Positions 1 through 11,013 of a stretch of DNA of 35,029 nucleotides are shown here, one piece after another. How positions within the stretch are numbered: the first letter of the stretch is position 1; the number at the start of each line of letters is the position of its first letter. The stretch spans positions 1-35,029 of the forward strand of contig NZ_JAGTUF010000031.1 in assembly GCF_018224925.1 (NCBI RefSeq). The letters are read 5' to 3'. The DNA comes from Magnetospirillum sulfuroxidans (GTDB lineage: Bacteria; Pseudomonadota; Alphaproteobacteria; Rhodospirillales; Magnetospirillaceae). Both the position numbers and the translations under genes were made by a program. The notes under the pieces are model-generated. The model did not search any database. It saw only the letters and a list, made by a program, of their open reading frames with translations, and was not told the DNA's origin.

Positions 1-133
1 GTTCGCCCAGAAACGACGCCGGCCCGGTCACCGACAAAAACGCACCGATCTTGACGGGTTCCGCCGCGTGGGCGGCCGCCGAAAACCCGAACGCGGCAAC
101 AGCCGCCACACCCCATTTCATGAGGTTGCGCAT
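1..133 (-). CDS. Periplasmic branched-chain amino-acid-type ABC substrate-binding protein, N-terminal part only
   Basis: Only the first 44 codons are inside the window; the gene runs off the left edge. Read on the minus strand from the ATG at 133, it gives a Lys/Arg-poor signal peptide with an AAAHAA-type cleavage site near residue 25. The mature start is EPVKIGAFLSVTGPASFLGE, the typical first beta strand of Leu/Ile/Val-binding proteins (Peripla_BP_6 fold, type I periplasmic binding proteins). A strong ribosome binding site, GGAGGAG, lies 6 bases before the ATG. The product should be exported and deliver a small ligand to an ABC permease, but nothing here shows which ligand. It is divergent from the chemoreceptor gene. 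The family call is good; specificity is unknown. Confidence 0.8.
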   Translation of the reverse strand, partial: MRNLMKWGVAAVAAFGFSAAAHAAEPVKIGAFLSVTGPASFLGE

Positions 134-325
134 GGTTAGTCTCCTCCCGTTTTTATGCGGCTTATTTTTGCCGTCGGCCGATTTAAAAGGCTAAAGCGGT
201 GAAGGGCAATGGCTTCACGATGCTTTCTGGAACGGCTCTACCCCTGGCCCCGCCCCCACAAAAGCGCATAGTTCAGTAAAAGCAGTGCCCTGGACGGCAT
301 TTTTAGAATCAGGAAAATCTTCGCC

Positions 326-353
326 TTGCCAACACATCCTGTCCTCGTATGGT
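326..353 (+). promoter_or_regulatory. Candidate sigma-70 promoter of the chemoreceptor gene
   Basis: TTGCCA at 326-331 and TATGGT at 348-353 are separated by 16 bases, about 60 bases before the proposed GTG start at 416. Each hexamer keeps the most conserved consensus bases. The 134-415 gap separates two divergent genes, so promoters are expected here. This is a visual match only. Confidence 0.3.
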
Positions 354-415
354 AGCAAAACTGAAACTCAGCCTTTAGTCTGAGACTCGGTCATACGACG
401 TTGGAGGGGGAAGCC

Positions 416-2491
416 GTGGTCAAGGTTACGCAAAGCCTGAAGGGGAAGATTATCGCCAGCACTTTGGCGATCCTGATTTTCAGCGCCGCCGCCATCATCA
501 TCTCCACCTTATGGCTGAGTCGCAAAACCGCCTATGACGGCGCCATCGCCCTGACCCGCGAAACCGCCAGCCATCACGGCGCCACCGTCGCCGCCAACAT
601 CGCCGCCGCGCTGGAAAGCGCCCGCGGCACCGCCGCCATCGTCCGGGCCGAGCAATTGGCGCATTCCTTCAATCGCCGCACCATCAACAGCTATCTGGCC
701 CAGGTTGTCGACCATAACGCGCTGTATTCCGCCGCCTGGGTCGATATGGCCGACAATGCCTTCGACGGCAAGGATAGCGACTTCACCGGCACTCAGGGTG
801 AGCGACTGGGCCTGCCATCCACCGGCCGCCTGAGTTTGTTGTGGGTCCGTGGCGACAAGGCGATCGAGGCCAATCTGGACGAAGGTGAAAGCTTCGAGGC
901 GGTTTCCCAAAACGATTATTACCGTGTCGCCGCCACCGCCAAAAAAGAAGCGGTGGTCGAACCCTATCTCGACAAATACACCAACAAGACCATGACCACC
1001 GCCGCCTTCCCCATCCTGAAAGACGGCCAAGTCATCGGCGTCACCGGCATCGACCTGACGTTGGACCGGCTGTCGGAACTGGTCCGCGACATCAAGCCCT
1101 ATGGCGACGGCTTTGCCGCCATCTTGTCGCCGCAGGGCAATTATATCGCCCACCCAGATCAGGCCAAATCCTCGCAATCGGCCGCGGACCTGCCCGATGC
1201 CGCCAAGACCGCCATCGCCGCCAGCCTGCCCTTCGACGGCATGGTGACGATGAACGGGGCGCCACATTACATCCACATCGTCCCCATTCGCTTTGCCGGC
1301 GCCGATCAAAGCTGGTCATTCCTGATCGCGGTTCCCGAAGCCAGTATCTTGGCCGATGTCAACCACCTGACCCGCTGGACGGTGGCCATCGGCTTGGTCT
1401 GTCTGATCATCGGCGGCGTTCTGGCGTGGCGCCTGGGCCACGGCATCTCGCAGCCGGCGCGCGGACTGACCGCCGCCATGGCCTCGCTGGCTCGGGGGTT
1501 GTGGCACACCAACGTACCCCATACCGATCACGTCGATGAAATCGGCCACATGGCCCGCGCCGTGGTGGTCTTCCGCGAGAATGGCCAAGCCAACGCCCAA
1601 TTGCAGGCCGACCAGGAACGCACCACCAGCGAGCGTTTGCGCCGCCAAGAAGTGGTGGAATCCCTGGTCGCCGACCTCAATCAACAGGTCGTCAACGTGC
1701 TTGAGCGGCTGAATCAGGCGACGGTGACGTTGCGTTCGACCGCGCAAAGCATGATCGGCATCGCCCGCCAGACCTCGGAACAGGTCGCCACCGCCGCCAC
1801 CGCCACCGACACCTCGTCCCGCAACGTCCAAGAGGCCGCGCAAGCGGGCGAGGAATTGTCGTCGTCCATCTCCGCCATCCGCGAACGCACCGGCCAAACC
1901 AGCCAGATCACCGAGCAAGCCGTGCAAGTGGTCAGAAGCACCGACACGCAGGTGCAGGGATTGGTCAGCGCCGTCGACCAAATCGGCGACATCGTCAAGA
2001 TGATCAACGCCATCGCCGGCCAGACCAATTTGTTGGCGCTGAACGCCACCATCGAAGCGGCCCGTGCCGGCGAGGCCGGCAAGGGCTTTGCCGTCGTCGC
2101 CAACGAAGTGAAGAATCTGGCGACCCAAACCGCCAAGGCAACCGAAGAGATCACCCGCCAAATTCAAGCCATTCAGCAGGCCACCAAGGATTCGGTCGGA
2201 TCGCTGCATGAAGTCGGCGACATCGTTCACCGGATCGAGGAAATCAGCCTGGCGGTCAGCGCCGCCATGACCCAGCAAGATGCCGCCACCCATCGTATCG
2301 CCGGGAATTTGCACGAAGCGGCATTGGGGACATGCGCCGTCGTCGACAACGTCGATCGGGTGGCCGCCGCCGCCACCCACACCGATCAGGCGGCATCGCA
2401 GGTTCTGGGCGCCGTCGATGACCTGTCGCGGCAAGCCGACCAGTTGCGCAGCCAATTCGATGATTTCATGACGCAAATCCGCGCCGCCTAA
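416..2491 (+). CDS. Methyl-accepting chemotaxis protein with periplasmic dCache-type sensor
   Basis: This 691-residue transmembrane chemoreceptor would sense a periplasmic ligand and control CheA. Layout: membrane segment at about 12-35; periplasmic region of about 285 residues with the double-Cache pattern, including the [19 protein letters not shown] stretch and [20 protein letters not shown]; second membrane segment at about 321-341; HAMP at about 342-395; then a long coiled-coil MCP signalling domain. The highly conserved hairpin tip ([20 protein letters not shown] and following residues) lies at about 533-565. There is no C-terminal CheR/CheB tether pentapeptide. I chose GTG 416 over the upstream in-frame TTG 401 because GGAGGGG (403-409) is correctly spaced for 416 and would otherwise lie inside the coding sequence. 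No che genes are nearby, so it is an orphan receptor. The ligand cannot be read from the sequence. Confidence 0.95.
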   Translation: MVKVTQSLKGKIIASTLAILIFSAAAIIISTLWLSRKTAYDGAIALTRETASHHGATVAANIAAALESARGTAAIVRAEQLAHSFNRRTINSYLAQVVDHNALYSAAWVDMADNAFDGKDSDFTGTQGERLGLPSTGRLSLLWVRGDKAIEANLDEGESFEAVSQNDYYRVAATAKKEAVVEPYLDKYTNKTMTTAAFPILKDGQVIGVTGIDLTLDRLSELVRDIKPYGDGFAAILSPQGNYIAHPDQAKSSQSAADLPDAAKTAIAASLPFDGMVTMNGAPHYIHIVPIRFAGADQSWSFLIAVPEASILADVNHLTRWTVAIGLVCLIIGGVLAWRLGHGISQPARGLTAAMASLARGLWHTNVPHTDHVDEIGHMARAVVVFRENGQANAQLQADQERTTSERLRRQEVVESLVADLNQQVVNVLERLNQATVTLRSTAQSMIGIARQTSEQVATAATATDTSSRNVQEAAQAGEELSSSISAIRERTGQTSQITEQAVQVVRSTDTQVQGLVSAVDQIGDIVKMINAIAGQTNLLALNATIEAARAGEAGKGFAVVANEVKNLATQTAKATEEITRQIQAIQQATKDSVGSLHEVGDIVHRIEEISLAVSAAMTQQDAATHRIAGNLHEAALGTCAVVDNVDRVAAAATHTDQAASQVLGAVDDLSRQADQLRSQFDDFMTQIRAA

Positions 2492-2611
2492 ATAAAAAGC
2501 ACGCGCCCAGGTGTAAACCCGATGCGCACTTGTTGCGCACACGTTAAGATTCCTTTAATTTCAGCGTTAGGTGGGGTGGGACCGCCATAGTCTGGGGTTG
2601 GGAGGGACTTG

Positions 2612-4309
2612 ATGGGCGTTGATTCATCGCTTGTCGACAAGCTGAAGGCGCAGCGTGACCGCTTCATCGCCTTCTCGTTTGCTGGCGCGGATGTGCTGCT
2701 GGAAATGGATGCCGACGGCACGATCGGTTTTTGTACCGGCGCCGGCGAAGCGCTCTACGGCTTGTCGGATTCCGACCTGCTTGGCCGATCCTTATCCGAA
2801 TTTATCTTGCCGCGGGACCGCAAGCGTTTCGACGATTGCCTGCTGCGCCTCAAGAACACCTCGCGGCTGGATCACACTCCTTTTACCCTGATGGGATCGG
2901 GCGGCACGGTGACGCGCATGCGTCTGGCCGGCATTCGCCTGCCGCATCTGCCCAACACCTTTCATCTGGTGCTATCGCGGGTGCCGCCCATGGCCTCAAT
3001 GGAAATAGAGCGGATTTCCGGCGAGGTTGATCACAAGGGCCTGTTCATCGAAATGGTGCGCAGCCGCCTGAACGAGGCCAACCGCATCGGCACCGATTAC
3101 ACCTTGACCTTGTTCGACCTGTCGGGCAGCAATCTGGCGGCGTTGGACCCCAAGGCCGCGCAAAGCTTTTTATCGACCATGCATAACGCCATGGAGGAAT
3201 GTTCGGTTCGCGGCACCTCGGCCGGCACTCTGGGCGGTGCGTCGTTCGGCTTGGTCCATGACGACAAAATGCCGGCGGCGGAAATCCAAAAGCGGGTTTC
3301 GCTGGTCGCTCAGCGCTTTTCCGACAAGACCAAGGGCGCCACCATCAAGATGCGGTCGGCGACGCTGGAGATGGAAGATTCCACCTTGTCGGACGAGGAT
3401 ATCGCCAAGGCACTGGGCTATATCATCAATAATTTCGTCAAGAACAGCAGCCAGTTTTCCATGAAGTCGCTGGCCGAGGGGGCGCAATTGGCGGTCGCCG
3501 ACACCCTGACCCGGGTGCGCAACTTCCGCAAGATGATCAAGGGCGAAGACAAGCTGATCTTCCTGTTCCAGCCCATCGTCAACGTCCGCACCGGCGCGGT
3601 CCTGAAATACGAAGCGTTCTCGCGCATCAACAACAACGGCACCTTGTTCGCCCCACCGCAGATCATCCCCTTTGCCACCGATGTCGGCCTGATCGGCGAG
3701 TTTGATCTGTTCACCGTGACCAAGGCATTGAAACTGCTTAAGGAAACCGGGACGATCTCCACCCTCGCCCACATTTCCATCAACATTTCCGGCCATTCGC
3801 TCGGCAATCCCGGCTTTTATCACAGCTTGCTGAAGATGCTGGAAGAGAACCGCTCGGTGCTTGGCCGGCTGGTGCTGGAAATCACCGATGCCGCCCAGAT
3901 CTATAACCTGAACGAAGCCCGACGCCTGCTGACCCGCATCCGCAAGCTGGGCGCGCGCATTTCGCTCGACGATTTCGGCTCGGGCGGGGCCGCGTTCGAG
4001 TTGCTGCGCAACCTGCCGGTGGATTTCGCCAAGTTCGACCGTGACTTCGTCATGGACGCCGCCGATCCCAAGGGCAAATCGGTGCTCAAGGCCATGACCG
4101 GCCTGTGCCACGACCTCGGCATCGTCACCGTCGGCGAATGCGTCGAAGATGCCGCGACCTTGGCCAATCTGTGCGGCGTCGGCATCGATTATGCCCAAGG
4201 CTATTATTTCGGCCAGCCGGCGGCCGATGCCGCCAAACGCATCACCTATTTCACCGAACACATCAAACAGGCCGGCACCAATGAACCCGGCTTGATGGCG
4301 GCGGTGTGA
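2612..4309 (+). CDS. PAS / degenerate GGDEF / EAL protein (likely c-di-GMP phosphodiesterase)
   Basis: A soluble protein of 565 residues. Residues 15-125 fit a PAS fold (ADVLLEMDADGTIGF... GAGEALYGLS). Residues 140-250 look like a worn GGDEF domain: the active-site loop reads GGASF at 208-212, so cyclase activity is not expected. Residues 312-550 form an EAL domain. Its signature is EAF (334-336) rather than EAL, but the usual metal and catalytic positions appear intact: E334, N391, E423, D453-D454, K474, E509 and Q529. A working phosphodiesterase is therefore plausible. No membrane segment is visible. ATG 2612 follows GGGAGGG at 2600-2606. The gene sits 120 bases after the chemoreceptor and 18 bases before ligA, but shared function with ligA is unlikely. 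Confidence 0.9.
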   Translation: MGVDSSLVDKLKAQRDRFIAFSFAGADVLLEMDADGTIGFCTGAGEALYGLSDSDLLGRSLSEFILPRDRKRFDDCLLRLKNTSRLDHTPFTLMGSGGTVTRMRLAGIRLPHLPNTFHLVLSRVPPMASMEIERISGEVDHKGLFIEMVRSRLNEANRIGTDYTLTLFDLSGSNLAALDPKAAQSFLSTMHNAMEECSVRGTSAGTLGGASFGLVHDDKMPAAEIQKRVSLVAQRFSDKTKGATIKMRSATLEMEDSTLSDEDIAKALGYIINNFVKNSSQFSMKSLAEGAQLAVADTLTRVRNFRKMIKGEDKLIFLFQPIVNVRTGAVLKYEAFSRINNNGTLFAPPQIIPFATDVGLIGEFDLFTVTKALKLLKETGTISTLAHISINISGHSLGNPGFYHSLLKMLEENRSVLGRLVLEITDAAQIYNLNEARRLLTRIRKLGARISLDDFGSGGAAFELLRNLPVDFAKFDRDFVMDAADPKGKSVLKAMTGLCHDLGIVTVGECVEDAATLANLCGVGIDYAQGYYFGQPAADAAKRITYFTEHIKQAGTNEPGLMAAV

Positions 4310-6415
<2,106 letters not shown>

Positions 6416-6490
6416 CGCACATCTTCACCGCTTGCTAACCAGAAGCGGGCAATGTGATATATTGGACTTTGAAAGCCTGAACCCACCCGC

Positions 6491-8050
6491 ATGACCACGC
6501 CCGAGGATCCCCGCGCCAAATTCACCCGGCCGCTGACGCGACCCGGCGCTGGTGCGCCTGCGCGCAACACCTTGCCGGCGCGGATCGAGCCTCAGCCTCA
6601 GCCGCACCCCGACCCGCCGCCCGAGGATAATCCCGCCAATGGCGGCGGTCTGGCGCGCTTGCTCGACGCCGTGGCCAAGATGCTTCAGCCCAAGCCGACA
6701 GCGAAGGAAACCGCCGAAGTCGCCCCGGTTCCCCGCGCCGAGCCGGCGGTTTTTTCAGTGATCGTCGCCGCCATGAATGGCGACAATCCCGATGGCGCCG
6801 CCTCGCAGCAATTATACAAGGCGCTGGACCTGCGCCAGACGCTTAGGGTCAAACCGCTGCCCCGTCCCTTCTTGCTGGAAAACCCGCAAGACCCCATGCA
6901 GGTGACCGCCATTGTCACCAACACCCGTCATGCCGTGGCCGAGGAAGATGCCGATCTGCTGGTGTGGGGCAATGTCTCCAAGGACGGCTATAGCCTGCGC
7001 TTTGCCGGCGCCAATGTGGCGGATGAAGAAAAGCCGGCGGTGTTCAGCCCGCAATTCCGCCTGGAATTGCCGCTGAACCTGGGTGAGCCACAGATCCACA
7101 TGCTCTATGCCGCCGTCTTGGCCGCCGCCGATCCCAGCAACGAAATGCAGCGCGCCGCCCTTCGTCGCCTGCTGCCACTGGCCATCGAACCGTTGGAAAC
7201 CTTGGCGGCCAAGCCGCCAATGGCCTTGTCCATGGGCCAGCAACGCAGCATCTTGCTGACCTACGCCCATGTCAGCACCGCCTGCGCCTTGGCCGTGCCG
7301 CCATCACAAGCCGATGCTTGGTTCGACAAGGCCGCCAATGCCTATCTGGGGGCGGAAAAACGCCTGGGCCGGGCCGATCCGGCATGGGAAACCGGGCTGA
7401 TCCACAAATATCTGGCGGCATCGCTGACGGCGCGGGCCGAGCGGATCAAGGAAAAGGCCCTGCCTTATCTGGAACTGGCGGTCAAGCACTGGCGCATTGC
7501 CGCCGAGAATTTGACGCGGGGAACCTTGCCACAGGAATGGGCCGCGACCCAAACCCGGCTGGGGGTTGCCCTGCACCGCCTTGACCTGCTGACCGGCGAC
7601 AGCGATTTGCTGCGCGAGGCCTTGGGCTGCCTGCAAGCGGCGCTTCAGGTTCATACCCGCGTCGATGCCCCCAACCGCTGGGCCGATATCATGAATTCCA
7701 TCGCCCAGGTGCTGGAAGTCTATGGCGAGCAGTTGAAGAACCCCGAAGTCTTGCAACGGGCCATCGACGCCTGCCATCTGGTGCTGGAAGTGCGCACCCG
7801 CGACCGCATGCCGCTGGCTTGGGCCTCGACCCTGAACACCTTGGGCTCGGCTTTGTTCCTGATGGACCGTCATGGCGGCGGCGTCGCCCATCTGGACGAA
7901 GCGGCCAAAGCCTTCGAGGACGCCCACGAAGTCTTCAAGGCCCATGGTTCGAAAGGTCCGGCGCAAGTTGCCGCCCGCAATCTGGCCCATGTCCACAAAT
8001 TGGCGGAAGAACGCAAGGGCCGCGCCGTCATTGATCCTGACTGGCGCTGA
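6491..8050 (+). CDS. TPR-repeat protein of unknown function
   Basis: I do not recognise a named family for this 519-residue protein. Residues 1-55 are rich in Pro, Arg and charged residues and probably disordered. Residues about 85-200 form a globular region containing ADLLVWGNVSKDGYSLRFAG, a pattern I associate with TPR proteins of Rhodospirillales. Residues about 330-510 hold several TPR-like units with the recurring signature 'WA...LG.AL', as in PQEWAATQTRLGVALHRL and PLAWASTLNTLGSALFLM. No signal peptide or membrane segment is seen, so it is probably a cytoplasmic scaffold. It follows ligA by 75 bases. A possible TTGCTA (6432-6437) / TGATAT (6455-6460) promoter lies in that gap, but the match is weak. 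Confidence 0.75.
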   Translation: MTTPEDPRAKFTRPLTRPGAGAPARNTLPARIEPQPQPHPDPPPEDNPANGGGLARLLDAVAKMLQPKPTAKETAEVAPVPRAEPAVFSVIVAAMNGDNPDGAASQQLYKALDLRQTLRVKPLPRPFLLENPQDPMQVTAIVTNTRHAVAEEDADLLVWGNVSKDGYSLRFAGANVADEEKPAVFSPQFRLELPLNLGEPQIHMLYAAVLAAADPSNEMQRAALRRLLPLAIEPLETLAAKPPMALSMGQQRSILLTYAHVSTACALAVPPSQADAWFDKAANAYLGAEKRLGRADPAWETGLIHKYLAASLTARAERIKEKALPYLELAVKHWRIAAENLTRGTLPQEWAATQTRLGVALHRLDLLTGDSDLLREALGCLQAALQVHTRVDAPNRWADIMNSIAQVLEVYGEQLKNPEVLQRAIDACHLVLEVRTRDRMPLAWASTLNTLGSALFLMDRHGGGVAHLDEAAKAFEDAHEVFKAHGSKGPAQVAARNLAHVHKLAEERKGRAVIDPDWR

Positions 8051-8151
8051 CGCACGGACCTATTCCGATGGCGCGCCACCAATCTGACTGAAGCTTGCCT
8101 TTGCGTCGGAGCCTTCTGGCGAGGCGGTTTTGGCGTGGTCAAAAGCTTCTA

Positions 8152-8181
8152 TTGCAATGCAGCGATTACTCCTGCTATAAC
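8152..8181 (+). promoter_or_regulatory. Candidate sigma-70 promoter of the DEAD-box helicase gene
   Basis: TTGCAA at 8152-8157 and TATAAC at 8176-8181 are separated by 18 bases. If used, it would give a leader of about 150 bases before the ATG at 8339. The -10 match is good for a GC-rich genome. Confidence 0.45.
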
Positions 8182-8208
8182 CCGCGCAGCCTTTTAGCGC
8201 CTGTGCGC

Positions 8209-8314
8209 TGGCGCCGGACCTGATTCCAGGCGCCATTTCCGCAAAAAGGCCCCCCTCCCGCTGGTCGCGCACCCTTCGGGCGCCAAAAATCCCGCCGCCG
8301 GACAACCGGCGGCG
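8209..8314 (+). promoter_or_regulatory. Structured 5' leader of the helicase gene (two hairpins)
   Basis: Two inverted repeats lie between the candidate promoter and the start codon. The first pairs TGGCGCC (8209-8215) with GGCGCCA (8229-8235). The second is a perfect 9-bp stem, CGCCGCCGG (8293-8301) with CCGGCGGCG (8306-8314), closed by the loop ACAA. Neither is followed by a T run, so they do not look like terminators. Cold-induced DEAD-box helicase mRNAs often have long structured leaders; a role in temperature or self-regulation here is inference. Confidence 0.4.
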
Positions 8315-8338
8315 CGCGATCCATTGTGAAAGAGCTTT

Positions 8339-9733
8339 ATGACTTCGTTCAAAGACCTCGGCCTCGCCGAAGAATTGACTTGTGCCCTCGACGCCGAGGG
8401 CTACACCACGCCGACCCCGATTCAGGAACAGGCGATTCCTTATCTGCTGGCCGGCCACGACATGCTGGGCATCGCCCAGACCGGCACCGGCAAGACCGCC
8501 GCCTTCGCCCTGCCGATCCTGCACCGCATCGCTGGCGACAAGCGCCGCGCCGCGCCGCGCACCGTCCGCAACCTGATCCTGACCCCGACCCGCGAACTGG
8601 CCGTCCAGATCAATGACGGCTTCGCCACCTATGGCCGCAACCTGCGCTTTCGTCGCGCTTGCGTGTTTGGCGGCGTCGGCCAGGGACCGCAGGTCCGGGC
8701 GCTCAATGGCGGCGTCGATGTTCTGGTCGCCACCCCCGGCCGCCTGATGGACCTGATGGACCAAGGCTTCGTTAACCTGAGCACGGTGGAAACGCTGGTG
8801 CTGGACGAAGCCGACCGCATGCTGGACATGGGCTTCATTCAACCGGTGCGCAAGATCGCCTCGCTGCTGCCCACCGGCCGCCAGACCCTGCTGTTCTCGG
8901 CCACCATGCCCAAGGCCGTGTCCGATCTGGCCAGCTTCTTGCTGCGCGATCCGGTCCGCGTCGAAGTCACCCCGGTGTCGTCGACCGCCGAACGCATCGA
9001 GCAAAAGGTGATGTTCGTCAGCCGCGACAACAAGCGCAACCTGCTGCTGGACCTGCTGCGCAGCGACGGCGTCGGCCGCACCATCGTCTTTACCCGGACC
9101 AAGCACGGCGCCAACCGCGTCGCCGAGCAATTGGTCAAGGACGGCGTCACCGCCGACGCCATCCACGGCAACAAGAGCCAGAACGCCCGCCAGCGGGCGC
9201 TCGACGCCTTCCGCTCCGGCGAAGTGCGCGCCCTGGTCGCCACCGACATCGCCGCGCGCGGCATCGATATCGACAACGTCACCCACGTGATCAATTTCGA
9301 GCTGCCGAACGAGCCGGAAAGCTATGTCCACCGCATCGGCCGCACCGCGCGCGCCGGCGCCGAGGGCATTGCCCTGTCGTTCTGCGACGCCGAGGAAGTG
9401 GCCTATCTGCGCCAGATCGAAAAGATCATCCAGCAGCCGGTGCCGGTGGATATCGAGCATGAATACCATGCCGAGCCCATCGCCCGTCTGTTCGCCAGCG
9501 GCAAGGGCACCGCGCCCAAGCGTGGCAGCGGTGGCGGTCGGACCCCCTTCGTCGGCGGCAACCGTCCCAAGGCGGTGACCGGTTCGGGCCGTCCTGGCGC
9601 TCCCGGCGGCGGTTCCCGCGCTGGCGGCCCGGGTGGCGCCGGTCCGCGTTCGAATGGCGGTCCGGGTGGCAATGGCGGCCAACGCCGCCAGGGTGCCGGC
9701 CCCGGTGGCCACGGCCACGGCAAGCGCGGCTAA
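8339..9733 (+). CDS. ATP-dependent DEAD-box RNA helicase, RhlE-like
   Basis: This 464-residue protein should unwind RNA duplexes during ribosome assembly or RNA decay. Motifs in order: Q motif (TPTPIQEQAIP, 25-34), motif I AQTGTGKT (46-53), PTRELA (83-88), TPGR (132-135), DEAD (156-159), SAT (187-189) and HRIGRTARAG near 330. From about residue 380 the tail is basic and very rich in Gly, Pro and Arg (RAGGPGGAGPRSNGGPGGNG), a likely low-complexity RNA-binding tail that varies between species. The layout fits RhlE-type helicases; I leave the symbol out because RhlE, CsdA and RhlB types overlap. The gene is monocistronic: its own leader lies upstream, and a strong hairpin and convergent genes lie downstream. 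Confidence 0.95.
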   Translation: MTSFKDLGLAEELTCALDAEGYTTPTPIQEQAIPYLLAGHDMLGIAQTGTGKTAAFALPILHRIAGDKRRAAPRTVRNLILTPTRELAVQINDGFATYGRNLRFRRACVFGGVGQGPQVRALNGGVDVLVATPGRLMDLMDQGFVNLSTVETLVLDEADRMLDMGFIQPVRKIASLLPTGRQTLLFSATMPKAVSDLASFLLRDPVRVEVTPVSSTAERIEQKVMFVSRDNKRNLLLDLLRSDGVGRTIVFTRTKHGANRVAEQLVKDGVTADAIHGNKSQNARQRALDAFRSGEVRALVATDIAARGIDIDNVTHVINFELPNEPESYVHRIGRTARAGAEGIALSFCDAEEVAYLRQIEKIIQQPVPVDIEHEYHAEPIARLFASGKGTAPKRGSGGGRTPFVGGNRPKAVTGSGRPGAPGGGSRAGGPGGAGPRSNGGPGGNGGQRRQGAGPGGHGHGKRG

Positions 9734-9751
9734 TTAAAGACCGACGAAAAG

Positions 9752-9788
9752 GGGCGCGACTCGCAAGGGTCGCGCCCTAATTCTTTTT
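9752..9788 (+). terminator. Rho-independent terminator between convergent genes, probably bidirectional
   Basis: GGGCGCGAC (9752-9760) pairs perfectly with GTCGCGCCC (9769-9777) around an 8-base loop, followed by TAATTCTTTTT. On the minus strand the same stem is followed by CTTTTC, a shorter T run. The 3' arm touches the stop codon of the minus-strand binding-protein gene (9777-9779), so one hairpin probably ends both transcripts. Confidence 0.8.
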
Positions 9789-11009
9789 GCTGGGTTTGGG
9801 CGGGGCCGGCACGTATTCATCGGCCCAATGCATGGCGCAAGCACCGCTATGCGGGTCGCGCCATTCCTTGAGCAGCGGCGTCATGGTTTCGTGGGTCAGC
9901 CGGCCGCGCGCGTCGCGGGTGACCTTCAACAGCAGATAAGCCATGATCGGCTGGTGATTGTGGTTGAAGTGGAACGTTCCGCGCACCGACGGGAATTCCG
10001 CCCGCCGCAGCGCCGCCCGCATGGCCTCGACATCATGGGTCCTGCCGTTATTGGCCTTGATCGCCGCATCAAGCAAAAGCGCCGCATCATAACCGCGCGC
10101 CGCCCGTTCCGAGGCGGGCCGACCGAATTCGCCTTCGAAATCGCTGACCAACCGCTTGTTGCCCCCCACCTCCTGGTCGGGACTCCAATTGGCGACGGCG
10201 CGCACGTCAAGGGCTGCGTCGCCCATGGCCTGAAGCAACGGCCGGGCAATGGCGTCGGCGCTGACATAAAGCGGCGCCATGTCCTTGCCGCCGGCCGCGT
10301 CATAGGTGCGGATAAAGGCTCCCCCCATGCCGCCGCCCAACAAGGAATAGACCGCATCGGGCTTGATCTCGCCGATTCGACGAATCTCTCGCTCGAAAGT
10401 GGCGGCCCCGCGCTTGGGCCGCAAGACAGTCACCTCGAAGGGAAAGCTGCTTTTCAACGCCGCCACCGCCAGATCGGCCAATCCGGTTTCCGGGGCGATG
10501 ACCACCAGCCGGCGTGCGCCATCGGCGACCAGATGATATCCCAGCACCTGATGCGGGCCATCATTGGGCGGGGCCAGGGTGAACATATTGGCGTTGCAAT
10601 CGGGACCCGCCACCCGCGGCGGCGGCATTTCCAAATTCAGCACGAACAAACGCGATTCAGCCAACGGCTTGAGCATGGCGGCCAGGGATGACGGTGACAC
10701 CGCGGTCACGATCATGTCCAGCCGTTCCGAGGCGATAATCCGGGCCAGTTGCCGGCGGGCGACATCGGGCGAGCCCTTGTCGTCCACCGGCACCACCCGG
10801 ACTTCCTGATTGCTCAATCGCCCGCCCAATTGCTTGAGCGCCAGGGCAAACCCATCGGCGCTGTCCAAGCCGCCCACCGCACCAGCGCCTGAACGGGTGG
10901 CGACAAAGCCGATGACAATGGATGGATCATTGGCGCCCGACAGACCGGCGGCCCGCGCCGGGGCCACGGCCGACAACGCGATCAGCACCAGAACCATCCC
11001 GATCCGCAT
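9777..11009 (-). CDS. Periplasmic ABC substrate-binding protein (Leu/Ile/Val type, Peripla_BP_6)
   Basis: A 410-residue exported protein. The start was placed at ATG 11009 because it gives a clear signal peptide (MRIGMVLVLIALSAVAPARA) 4 bases after the tex stop. A longer open frame reaches back to 11168, but it lies inside tex and is only an Arg/Pro-rich shadow. The mature part reads as a type I periplasmic binding protein: VIGFVATRSGAGAVGG, then VRVVPVDDKGSPDVARRQLARII, and in the second lobe IRRIGEIKPDAVYSLLGGG. A C-terminal Lys/Pro-rich end follows. No permease or ATPase gene is adjacent, so it either feeds a transporter elsewhere or acts as a sensor. It probably shares a transcript with tex. 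The ligand is unknown. Confidence 0.85.
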   Translation of the reverse strand: MRIGMVLVLIALSAVAPARAAGLSGANDPSIVIGFVATRSGAGAVGGLDSADGFALALKQLGGRLSNQEVRVVPVDDKGSPDVARRQLARIIASERLDMIVTAVSPSSLAAMLKPLAESRLFVLNLEMPPPRVAGPDCNANMFTLAPPNDGPHQVLGYHLVADGARRLVVIAPETGLADLAVAALKSSFPFEVTVLRPKRGAATFEREIRRIGEIKPDAVYSLLGGGMGGAFIRTYDAAGGKDMAPLYVSADAIARPLLQAMGDAALDVRAVANWSPDQEVGGNKRLVSDFEGEFGRPASERAARGYDAALLLDAAIKANNGRTHDVEAMRAALRRAEFPSVRGTFHFNHNHQPIMAYLLLKVTRDARGRLTHETMTPLLKEWRDPHSGACAMHWADEYVPAPPKPSKKN

Positions 11010-11013
11010 GATC

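Noticed and set aside
2523-2539. TGCGCA-CTTGT-TGCGCA hairpin after the chemoreceptor gene as a terminator
   Set aside because: The stem is only 6 bp and no T run follows, so I could not support it as a Rho-independent terminator.
8060-9718. A 552-codon open frame antisense to the RNA helicase
   Set aside because: Same shadow effect: the peptide is Ala/Gly/Arg/Val-rich without motifs, and every diagnostic helicase motif is on the plus strand.
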